A DNA stretch of 64,000 nucleotides from Lophius americanus (lineage: Eukaryota > Chordata > Actinopteri > Lophiiformes > Lophiidae). The notes below the pieces were generated by a model. It had not been told where the DNA came from. It saw only the letters and a program-made list of their open reading frames with translations, and ran no database searches. Both the position numbers and the translations under genes were made by a program. The stretch is taken from contig JBBDHG010000026.1 in NCBI GenBank assembly GCA_037951165.1, forward strand, positions 733,501 through 797,500. The letters run 5' to 3'. The first letter of the stretch is position 1. Every line of letters starts with the position of its first letter. This document shows, piece after piece, positions 37,936 to 50,300 of this stretch.

Positions 37936-40900
37936 CTGTTGACATCAGAGGATAAGGAAGGAGGATTTAATGGAAGAAGTCACAAGTTACAAGGAACTGA
38001 AATGGGACCAATGAAGAACCCTTGAGGGACACCTTTTTCTAATTATGACTCACCGACTGAGGGGGACATGACCTGCGTTTCCACTTTGACCTCGATGACT
38101 GCCAGCATGATGGTGCTGTTGTGCCGCTTGGACAAGGAGCCCACTATGGCGCCGGCTGCCTGCTGGATCAGACTGTGGTCCGGTAGATCCTCTGGGTGCA
38201 AAGACTGAGAACCAAACCAGAAGAAAAGGAGAGAAATGTCACGTAACAGAAGTGACATTTACAGAAGAAGCACCAAAACGGTGGATTGGTTGTACCTTAT
38301 CGAACAACATATGGACTGAGTTTTTAGCCAGAAGTTATGTTATCATAGATTCTGATGAAATAAACAAACAGAGATAACTTATATCCTCTCAGCTCCCAAC
38401 ATGAGTTTATAACGCTTCATGATGTTATTCTTCTCATCCGTCTCTCCACATGAATACATTTATTTCTATTATCCGTGAGGCACTTCTGTCACCCAGTCTG
38501 GGTTGGCTCAGTCTGTGACTAAGCCTTGGAACCAAATGTTGGTTTGTTCAAACACAGCAAACCCATGGACCGGAGTACCGATAGTGGACTGGTAGCTGGA
38601 GAGGTGTCCTATCATCTTATGACCATAATCAGGATTAATGGAGTGATGTCTCATGAGGATTTGGAAAAACGTGTCCATGTATTCCACCTTTTAAACATCT
38701 GGACCACAATAACGCTGTGTTTCGCTATCCCACAGCAGAGGATACAGAGCACCGCTCCTCCAGTCCTCAGCAAGACCAGAAAAGTAGATCATATCACTCC
38801 AGACCTAAGATCTTTACTCAACTCTGAGTACGTATATATATATTTTTAATAATGCCTTTTAAAAAGCAGTGAATGGTTTACGGCCAAGAAATCCATTTGT
38901 GATCTGCTGCTACATCGTAAACCATCCAGGCCCGCCAGGTAGACTAGAACAGGTCTGCTTTCTGTTTAAACGTGAGTTTTATGCCCCAAAACATCTGGAA
39001 CAAGCTCCCTGAAAACAGCTGTTCTGATAAAACTCTCGGTTCTTTTAATCAAAAAAGAACCGAGAGTAACTACACACGTGTTATTACCACACGTGTTATT
39101 ACCACACGTGTTATTACCACACGTGTTATTACCACACGTGTTATTACCACACGTGTTATTACCACACGTGTTATTACCACACGTGTTATTACCACACGTG
39201 TTATTACCACACGTGTTATTACACACGTGTTATTACCACGTTATTACACACGTGTTATTACACACGTGTTATTACACACGTGTTATTAACACGTTATTAC
39301 ACAAGTTATTACACACGTTATTAACACGTTATTAACACGTTATTAACACATGTAATTTGTATGGCTTTGCCATACGAATATGCTTCTTTTTTTTTAAAAA
39401 TATGCTATACACAGAGGTGGAAAGTATCTAAGTACATTTACTGAAGTACTGAACTTGAGAACACATTCGTGAAAAACGTAAATATTTACACTATTATATT
39501 ATACTTCCACCAAACTCCCTTTCAGGGTGAATATATAATAATATTACAGTTTGAATACACTACATGTCCCGTTAGAATATTTTTACTTTCATACTTTGAC
39601 TACATTCTGCTGATGGTACTTTTAGATTTGAGTTGCTGGATTTAACTTGTAGTAGAGTATTTACATAGTATCTTCTTAGTGCATTAATTAAAGTAATACT
39701 TTATCGAGGACTGGCTATACGAATCAGGCGGCCCTGCCTCATGAATTCTAATTTGATGAAACATCTGTTTGAACAATTGTAGGATTTGTGTCCCAACAAA
39801 AACTGGGGCAGATTCTTCAATATTAAACATGGACGTGCTGGACACTAAGTCAAAGACTGGAGGGCGATTCACTTACTATGGCTACATCTACAGTATCCGG
39901 ACTTGAGTGAGCGAGGTCACAGAGCAGGAGAAGGGCGTGATCTTTGGCCACGCCTCTGGTCTCAGGAAGGTATCTGAGCTCGGAGCAAATGTTCTCCACG
40001 GTCGTTCCCTGTAAAGAAACACTCAAACCCATCAACATTACAAAAACCCTAGAACGAGAAAAGTAGTGTGTTCACGACTGTAGGGTTCTAACAATCCGGG
40101 GGGGCGTGAGGGTACTCACTGGTGGTACTTTGTCTCTGTTGAAAACAAGTGTTATTCGGGCACAGCTGTTGTCCAAATGCCCACTGTTCGGCTGGCACTT
40201 GGTGGTTACTTGTGGAGGTGATGGTCCAGCCATGGAACAAACCCCCCACTCGTGGCAAGGGGGAGAGAAGCACGTGAGATAGCTGTGCTCGAGACACTCC
40301 AGTCCAACCGGGCAGGACTGCTGCCTCTGATCCGGGCCTGATGAATGGAGACGGCAGGGGCGGCGACCACACATCACCTGGTGGCACAGGGTCAGAATAA
40401 TGAAGAACTTTTATCCCGGTATACGTTAACTAATCATGAAAATCATTTAAGGCTGTAAATAAGATCTGGCTGTAGATGTTTTTGACTGATGTTTCTGAAT
40501 AATATGGATGTTCCAATCTCAATTTATGACGCTCATAATTGAATCTTATTCCCATGTAGATTGTTATCTGTATGTATTCTGTTGGTTTCTAACTCTGTGA
40601 TTAAACATGTTGATTATCGGCTCTGTCTGTTAGAGAATATTCTAGATTGACCCTTTTTCTTCACACGGCTTATTTATCCTACCAAATACAAAAAATATAA
40701 GTGAAAACTCATTCAAAACATAAAAAAGTAGCAAAATCATTAAATAGTTGGATAAGAAATGACGTCAAAAACCGTTATCAAATTTCTTCCAGTCAGCATA
40801 TCAAGCTATTCCTTAAATATTGTCATTGTGAGAAAAACTTCAACTGTTTTCTCAAATGAAAGAATGAATGTCTTTGTTGCTGGGCGATTATTTCATGTTA

Positions 40901-41228
40901 CATAATAGTGTCATTCATGATTTTCATAGCTTAGGTTTTACATATCATGAAATGATACAACACATGCACAAAAAGCCAAACTAAAGGCTTCAATCCTGCG
41001 GCGAGTGTGACTGGAGGTTCTGTCTGACAACTGTCCCTGGTTGCTGCACAGGGCGTACGTGAGGAGTAACAGATATTTGCTGGCATTGCTTCTAAGCGGG
41101 CTGTGTTACCTTTGTGCAGCCCACTTTGCCATTGATGCAATGGCAGCTGTTGCACTCTTCCTCCCAGCGGCTGCTGTGGGGAAACTGCAGCCCAGCATAG
41201 TGGCAAGCCTTCCCGATACCTACGACTA

Positions 41229-41266
<38 letters not shown>

Positions 41267-44200
41267 GAAAGAGAAAGAAAGAGAAAGAGAGAGGTGAAAT
41301 CTCTGGAGCAGGAAATAATCAAATGCTAAAATGAAGGAAAAACTCGGCATTGATGAAACGAGTCCAAACTGTGACCTGGGAATTATGATCGTAGCTGCGA
41401 TAAAGATCTACTTACACTCTTGGCATCGGGTTCCTGTTCGACCCAGTGGACAGATGCAGCGGTAGCCGTTGATCTCGTCCACACAGGTGGCGCCGTAGGC
41501 ACAGGGTGAAGACTGGCACTCGTTTATGTCTGTGAAAGGAGGAAGAGCCTTAAATTTAAGCTAGAGCCGGGTCGGGTCGGTCCTTGTGATGTGCCAACGC
41601 AGGGAAAATGTGTCGCGTTGAAATGGACAACAGATGAACCGCTGGTTTGGCTGGTAGGTGAAGAATTACAGGTAATGTCAGTCAAATATCTCATGTGAGC
41701 GTCGGTCACTCACTACAGCTCTTCATCACGTTTAACGTCATGAAGGATTGGGTTATTTTAAGTTTATAGACATGTTTCCTTTTTGTAATGACGATTTCTT
41801 GGAACATCTGAAATACTTTTGTATGACGTATAGACACAATTTCACAGTTTTCTTCCTTGCCATCGTGTTTTGGGATCATTTTGTAATTTGTAGCATAATA
41901 TCAGTCGACCCTACTCTCAAACCTTTTCTTTTTTCTAGTAGTGTCTTTAAAACCCTGAATGGGTTATTTGACTTTCCTCAATCTACAAACACTCATTCAC
42001 TCACTTCATCTCATGAATCTTTTATTGGAAGTTTGAGCTCAGTCGTGACAAAAGACAAAATAATGACCCGGTGGACTACGTGTAGCACGGTTAATCGCAA
42101 ATCTATCTACAACTGGGACCCCGGCCGAGGCTGAATGAGAAATCTAGAATTCAAACCTGACAAAAGGTGAATGCTATCTGGACAAAACAAAAAAAGCAGA
42201 GAAGAAGAATTTCAGGGTCACTGGGTAATTTGTCTTGCATGTGTGATTGTATGACTGTGAGAGTATGGAGGAGGGACGACCTCTGACCCCTGAGGCTTTA
42301 AAGGACCTAGAAAAAGGGGAGAGGGCGGTGTCCTAGTCCTGCATTTAGGTGTCAATGTGTCCATCTCATCCTTGTCACCCTTTTTGCTCTTTCCTTTCTT
42401 CATCTAGCCGTCCTATAGGGATGTTGGGATTGTGAAGAATGGGGATTTCTGGATCTAAATCTTTCAGTGTGTGTGTGTGCGTGTGTGTGTGTGTGTGTGG
42501 GGGGGGGGGTGCGCCTGAGGCATTCGTTATAGGATCATGCTCTACACATTCATGACTCACTGATTCTGCAGTCTGGTCCGGCGAAACCAGGAGCACACTC
42601 GCAGCGAAACCAGTTGACTCCATCCACACAGATCCCTCCATTGTAACTAAAAGAGGAAAGAAATAAGGAGCGATTAAAGGAGGTTGTACAAAGGCCACAT
42701 CTCCTCCAGCTGCAACAAAGCCTATAAGTTGCGGTGGTGGTGGGGTCACAAGGCTCAATTCAACTCATCAATACAAGCCTCCACCTTTCAGATGCTAATG
42801 GCTGTGTCCAGTCTCTATCCTCCCCTCATCACGCCGCTCTTACATTGCCCCCTTAAAGCTCAGCTCCCCCACCAGGATCCCCGGGAAGAATGGACCCCCC
42901 GCCCCAAACCCTCTCTCCCCGTCTTTCTGCGTCCTATTCAACATCTGAGCCCCCTCCTCCGAGAAACGTCCCTTTGAGGCTTGATTTAAGGACAACTTGC
43001 AGTGGCTTTAGCAGCCCTTCACACCCCCAACCCGCCTGCAAGGTCTGTGTGAAGTGCAGAGATGAGGGAGGGGCGGGGACACGGGTGGAGAGGGTGGGGG
43101 TTTGATAACACCACAGGAGTGTGTGAGGGAGGAAACGGTACATACCATGGATGAGGGTTGCAGTCGTTGATATCTGTCGAAGAGAGCAACAACAGTGAAT
43201 AAATCACCTGTCAATCATACAATGTGAAGATATTAGATCATCTATTAGAGAAGTTAATAACTGCAGGTCCTCTTAGTTTTCATTAATGGAAATCATGTCA
43301 GTTACTCTTCAACATCTTTACATATTAAAAGTCACGTGGGAACAAACTTTACACAAATATGTGTTTTATTACAACCAGCCGAGGTCATAAAACGGTCAAT
43401 TCATGCATATTTGGAGAAACACACATCCAATATCGTGACATTTGAAGCTTGGGTATGTCTCGAATGAGATTACCTCATAATATACGTTAAACTTTGCAGC
43501 AAACCTCTCGGCTTTAAGGTGGAAGCCTCTTCATGAACTTCCTATTTTTTCTGTGGATTTTTTACATATTCCGATATTATTTCTCTGGAACCTTTTTTTG
43601 ACCGAATCACGGAGACGTGGAAAATAGAATCGATGCGTTGAACAGAGCAAAATTATACTTTTCATGATGTTGACAAGCGCTGTGATGGAAGTTTCTGTTG
43701 TAGCGTTTCTTATTCAGGATCTACCCTTTTTTTTTTTTTTTTCAACCTCCCTGTTCGGTTAAATTATTGATTAGCATTACCTTTGAATTACTCCGTTATA
43801 TTTTTTAAATAATGTTATTTTCATTATTTTCACGGGGTCAAAACAAAGTATTGCTCTTTAAACAAAAGTGTTTGAAAGAAATTCAAATAAGTTAATTAAT
43901 TGAATCAGAATATCACAGACAAATATATAGATGCAATTTCTTCGCACATATGCATATACATATCATAGTATTACTCGGTTATTAATTAATAATGAACTAC
44001 TGATCCGTCCTATGTTATAGGAAAATAAAACAGATTTTAAGAGACTACTTCAATATTTCAACACTGTTATATCTCAAACACACAATACACATATCAAGTA
44101 AAACATGGAGGAACTGACTTTGTTTACAGGTGAGGCCTTCCCAGCCCTCCTTGCAGATGCAGGTGAAGGCGTCTCCTCCTCCCACACAGGTTCCTCCGTT

Positions 44201-47200
44201 GGAACAGGGACTGGAAGCACATGTGCTGTTCTTGGCTGTGGGTGAAGGAGAAAGAGAGCGGAGATCTAAGAGGCGCTTTAACTTCACCATTTTACCTCGT
44301 CATCCCTTAAGGTTCTGCAAGAATGATTTAGGTATTTAGGTAATGTACGAAGACTTTAAATCTATTCATTTCGTGTGGAAATGGTGAAAATAAAAGAAAG
44401 ATTAATAGTATCCTTTTTAACGTTTTTTGATTTATTATTATTCTTATTATACTATAAGCCTAAATGATTGAATTTAGGCTAATAAAGCTATAGAATCAGT
44501 CAACAGGATGCCAAACCGACTATTCTGTCACTCGGTACCGATTTCCCTCTTGTTAGGGCAAAACAAAATGACCAGGCGTCACCTGTGTTGCATGTGTTCC
44601 CCGCCCATCCAGGTGGACAGGCACAGCGGAAGGCATCCCCGTGGTCGTAGCAGGTGCCTCCATTACTGCAAGTGGTCGCGTCACACTGGCTCTCACCTGG
44701 CCGGGATTAAATAGAAACACCGAGGTCACACATTCACACTCTTCCCAGCCATCAGCAAAGAAAGGCTAACTCCTGTGTGACTGACCTGCACTCAGTTATG
44801 ACAGTGTGTAAACATTTCAATTTGCAAAAACATTCAAAGAAGTGCAGCCCGGTGAAGGTGGGGCAGGCTCTGAACATAAACACAGACATTAACACACAAT
44901 CGGCATTACTCACGGGAATGGCAGGTCTTGCCCTTCCAGTTGTCAGCGCACTCGCAGAAGAAGTCGTTCACCAGGTCCATGCAGTGTCCACCATTCTTAC
45001 ACGGGTTAGGTTTGCACTCGTTGACATCTGAGGAGGATTGAATTCAATCTTGAGTGAAACCGTCCTCTGTTTAGTGCAAAGACACGTAGACCAGAGCGAG
45101 CGGAAGAGCAGAAGCTCTGCCCCCCCTCCCCCCGGCGTGTCTCTCGGTTTGAAATGCTGCAGAGACCCAAAAGATAAATAACTGGTTTGAAAGCGAGGAA
45201 CTCACTGAGGTCACAGAGTTGACCCTCCCAGCCGTCAGGACAGACGCACTGAAAGGCGTTCACTCCATCTATGCAGGTTCCTCCGTTTCCACAGCGGTTG
45301 TTGATGCAGTCGTTGATATCTGAAGGAGTAAGGCAAGAGAGGCAAGACACTTTCAGCAGGATTGCACTCAAAACAGATTTTTTAAACAGTTAGTTATGTG
45401 ACCATTTGTTCGTTGGGTTTGTTAGCAGGATTACTCAAAAAATCCTGAAGGATTTCCATGAATTTGGGGTTTTGTTAAGCCAGAAGAGATGCCATTACAT
45501 TTTGTTGCAGATCGAAATAATTAAGGGGATGCAGAATTTATTTCCCTTATTTTCTTTGTCGTTACAAATTACGACAAATTTCAACATTTGCCTCAACTTG
45601 TCGGGGAATAACGCAATTGTATGTGGTAAACACCTACAGTTCACATTCTTGATTGTGATTGGCCGAGAACTCAAAGGGAAATGAATATCCTCTCTAAACA
45701 CACACCTGACTGTATCAGAGCTGTCAATAGCACAGAAATAATTGTTCCGTTATGTCTGAGTTTGGACTCAGTGGCTGTCTCAATCATGGCTTCTTACCTG
45801 GGTGGACTAAAATCTAAATTGTATTTGCACATTTATTGTCATATTAATTTGAGACACATCCATCAGTTAAATTCTCTTGCCATGCTGCAGCCAAAATGAT
45901 TTTCCTAGCGATTATAAACTTCAGTTTACGCCATTATCTTCAGGTTTTTCCTTGCCATGCACGTCTCTACGTACTTTCGTGACAGTAGATGCCACTGAAG
46001 CCTGGATCACACTCGCAGGTGAAGTTGCCCTCCGGTTGGCTGATGCAGCGTCCTCGGGGACCACAGACATTCGAGGAGATGCGTCTTACTCCGTCTGAGT
46101 CGTTTGTTGCCACAGAGACGGTACAGCTGTCGATCACTGCGAGATCAAAGAATGATTTGAATGAGTGACGTTCCTTGGACGCACTGGTACGTTCAAGCAT
46201 GAAGTCATCGATGTGGTTGATGTAAGCGACCTTGACACGTGGCGGTTTGGCAGTTCTCCTTCAGCCGTTCGCATGTCTTCCCCTTGTAGCCTTCAGGACA
46301 CGCGCAGTAGAAGTCCTGATCCATGCTGTGACACGTAGCCTCATTCTCACAAGGGTTTGGATCGCAAGCGTCTGAGGGGGACCAGCCAGAGATCTGAGGA
46401 AATCAAGAGGAAAATATCTCTTTTTAGGATAATCACAGCTTAAACTCCGCGCCTGTAAGATCATGTGAAACGATGAGTTTGAATTAAGTTTGTTTTTATT
46501 GATCCTGAACAGATTTAGATACAAAATAAGAAAATATCTTTCAAATGACAACAAACATCAGTCTTTCAACACGTCATCCCATACTAGTGGGGGGGAAAAA
46601 AACAAATCAATTTTTGATGATGGATAGACCAAGCCTTCTATCATGTGAGGAAGTGACATAATGCAATGAGTTAAATGTTCAAAAGAGGCAAACTTAAAAG
46701 AGACAGAGACTTTTAGGGCCCATAATAACCTCTGTTAGCATACAGAGGTATCTTCAACAGCAGAGCAAGACGCCTTTTTATTTAATTTATGCAGGGAAAG
46801 TAGCTGAAATTCTGATTTCACATCCAAACCCTTTCATAAACTCGCATCCAAGATATGACGAAAACATCAGACTCTTCTACAGTACAGGGCTTTGTTTCCA
46901 ATGATGACTTGGAACAGCAAAAACAATCTGAACCAGACTTTGGTCAGAAGCCTGCCTCACTAAGATACGGACTAATTTGGCTTTTGTAACGAAATTTTCA
47001 CCACTGCGTCACCAGACAGGTCATTTCTGTTCATTACGTAAACCAGTGAAGCCAAACGAGTAATTAAGAAAACAAATCTAAAGTCTGAGCAGGTGAACAG
47101 CTTAGAAAAGCTGAGGCCAACGCTGCTGTACTGAACAAATGAGAGAAAGCACACAAGGAAAGTAAGCCTCAGAAAGTTTCCCTAAGCTCATCAAGGGAAT

Positions 47201-47277
47201 CCACGCTTTTTGTTTCACACCTCTGCCCCGCTTAATCTTGCAAGATTATTCTCAGACAGTAGCATTAGTAAAAGAAG

Positions 47278-47308
<31 letters not shown>

Positions 47309-50300
47309 TGAAGATGGTGGGAAACAGAGTAGGTAAAAGATAGAGAGACCATTATGAAGGTAAATATTGAATCTGGTCCGACATGCAGAACCACAGTGAA
47401 TTTAATAAAGATGGATCGTCTGTGGTGTTAACAGTGAAGGAGGAAGAACCCAACTAAAGGCCACGGTGACATCTTCTGCCATGTCTGCAATATTGAGGTT
47501 GGAGTGAAAATCTTCCCAGCTTGAGTAAACAGAGACCTACTGGTGGATAAACCTGAAGTTGCGACCCCACGCCATTTAAGGTGCTGAACAGGAGATTTAT
47601 AGAGCGGGGCAACAGAGCGGGTGAAGTCTGGGGTCACACAGTTTATTTTACCCAAAGTGTCAGGGCTAGATTTTTACTTTTTCTTTACTATTTGCATGTG
47701 TGTGGTCAGAGGATTGTGCCCGAGAGTGAAAGTGATTGTAAATCTTACTCACATTAGTGCAACTGTTTGCACTGCTCACTTCATGAGAGGCATTTCTCAT
47801 TTCAGCAGCAGACAGGTTGAGCCGCCACAGAGACAACGTAACCTAATTTAGTTGTTGTAAACCATATGAATCATTCTGCAGGGAAACTAGGGCTGCCGAA
47901 AACTGGACACTTTTAGCAATTGTGATAGAATTAATTCCTATAATGCTGAGTCATGGCCTCTTTGTTTTATCCCAACATAGCAGGAAAAGTGTAATAACAG
48001 TATAATAATGCAAATTAACAATATGAAAAAGAAGGGCCATTTATTGGCACCGTCACATAACCTGTCCAAGTTTGATGATATGAGAACGCTGGTAGAACCA
48101 TGGATGCTTTCAAGATTTGCATTGATTTATTAGCAGTTTAGACGACTGACCATGTCCTGAAAACGCAACTAATATCCAAGTTTCTGGGATCCCCGCTTTC
48201 CATTTAGATTTGTGGTATTAGCACTTTTGACCAAAGTTGCAAATTTCTTGCGAGATTTTTCATTTGGCTTTCATTTGCGAGATTTCCATTTTTTTCCTCA
48301 GACTTCCCGTTAAATTTTGACAATGTCCTGGAAATTTAGCAAAATAACGCAGTAAGATTGTTTCCTAGGCTCATTATAACATAACGTTAAGATTAAATTC
48401 CATTGTTAGAATGTCACTCTAATCACCTTGTGTGTTAGTATGTTAGTATAGTAGCTCTAAACGTTTTGCTCCGGTAAGTCGGAAAGTCAGCGGTTGGATC
48501 ACCTGGCCGCCCAGGTTGCAATACAGAGAACTAATTTTAGGGTTACGCTATAAATAACTTGTATGATTGTGATCAAATAAATGATACATTATTATTATTA
48601 TTAATAGAGGGATAATAATAAGAATGTTGCCAGTCTGCATGTATTTCATCCTGAAGAATACAAATGAGCATTATGATTTAAGGATCATAATCGTAGTATG
48701 ATCATCAAAAATCAAAACCTTTTCAGAGTTCGACTCCCCAAACAAATATTATGTGGGACAAAAAAAATGATAGACTGGTGTTTCATGATCAAGACACTCG
48801 TGGCGAGTATAATGTGTCTCTGTTCTTCTCAGTTAGATTCAAGTTGTCCTTTTTCTTGTTTCAGATTCAGATCAAGACCAGGAAAAAAAGACCCCCACAG
48901 ACACCCAATGGAACCCTGGTGGACTTGAGAGGGAATAATAATCAGAGAAATATGAGGCCGGAGAGCTTGTACTTTTGTCGCTGCCTGGCAGGAATGCACA
49001 CAGTGGCATAGCAGACATCCGAGATCTGTAGTGTGCCGGCACAAATCCAGTGTCACCTCATTCAGAGGGGCTCATATTTATAGGAGAGATGCTAAAACCG
49101 GATTGGCTTCTGTACAGCAATGTCCTCCATTCAGGACCCAAGAGACCGGCCAAGTGTCAGTTTCCTCATTGCTAACCTACATTAGCTTCAAAAACAGGCC
49201 TTAAATATAGCAGAGTGCAGCACAGAGACGATAGGCAGGAAAACAAACAAACAGCGATGCTAATGTTTGTGCAAACAGGGGTTTGCAAGCAAACCAGGTT
49301 CTCCAGTAGATGACAGGATCCAGGCAGACCTTTTCAGAAGAAAAACTTATACAACTACAAAAAGAAACTGCTGCCCACAACATCACAGTCACCCTGTGGA
49401 TTACTACCCAAATCAAATTGGCCTCACCCTCTTACCGTCATCATGGTGACTTGCGGAGAGTTTCAACATTTTATTTTAATTTTTCGGTCATGATCTTAAT
49501 GGGATGTAATGCTGCCTTAGGGTTTTTTCTCTCTCGTAGGTCATGAATCAGGGTGACGTCCTCTTAATCCACCATCACTGATGCTCTCTCATCCATCTCC
49601 ATGACCAATCCAATGTCACCGACTCACTATCTTGAGCAAGATAACATCATGATGTCATGAATGCGTCTCTGCTGACACATCCTTAGCAGCCTGATTACTT
49701 TCTCTTTTTTTTCTCCTTTGTAACTTTCTAAGTATCCTAATCGGACTCGCAGAACTGCAACGTTTGGATATCCGTTGCTGTTTTTTGACAATTGCCTGAA
49801 GAGGCTTAAAATGTGCTCACAGACCAAAACAGGAAAGGTTGCCTATATATTTATCAATTTACGGGTGTTTTTATTACTATATTATTATATCGTAGAAATG
49901 TCCCTCAAACTTAACAAAAACATTTATTTTGAGCTTATTAATATGGTAATTTACATTATTCCTCATAAACTGGTGCAGCTCAAAACAGAAATTAACCGGC
50001 CTTGTTTGAAATTCCTGCTTGGGACTTGATCATAAATATAATTCAACAACAAATGCACAAGAAACAATGTAAAGCGCAGAAATCAACAACAACATCCATC
50101 ACATCCTCCCCACATCCAGCTCTACAACACATGAAACATGAGCCTCACCTCGCACAGCTGTCCTGCAAACTCCGGTGGGCACTGGCACACAAAGCTGTCC
50201 AGCACCACGTGACACTGGCCGCCGTTCTGGCAGGGATGACTGGCACACTTATTCCTCTGGATCTCACAGTGAAAGCCCACGAAACCTGGAGGACACTGGC

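Larger units (their letters stand above)
38205..39876 (-). other. jag2 intron 24 (1.67 kb)
   Basis: It contains, on the plus strand, a LINE fragment, a perfect hairpin, a 15-bp E-box array and a MITE-like repeat, each listed separately. Confidence 0.85.

Noticed and set aside
38966..39335. Pentapeptide-like repeat proteins (TRVIT, CGNNT, LPHVL)
   Set aside because: All frames of a 15-bp tandem repeat stay open; there is no start context or homologue, and it lies inside an intron.
41110..41219. Exon 22 starting at the second AG (GTATCGGG)
   Set aside because: It gives CQECIGKAC, two residues shorter than the family, whereas the first AG aligns without a gap. It is kept as a possible minor form.
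46231..46371. Exon 13 starting at the downstream acceptor (141 bp)
   Set aside because: It would need a phase-1 end to exon 12, but the only good exon 12 donor leaves phase 0, giving a frameshift.
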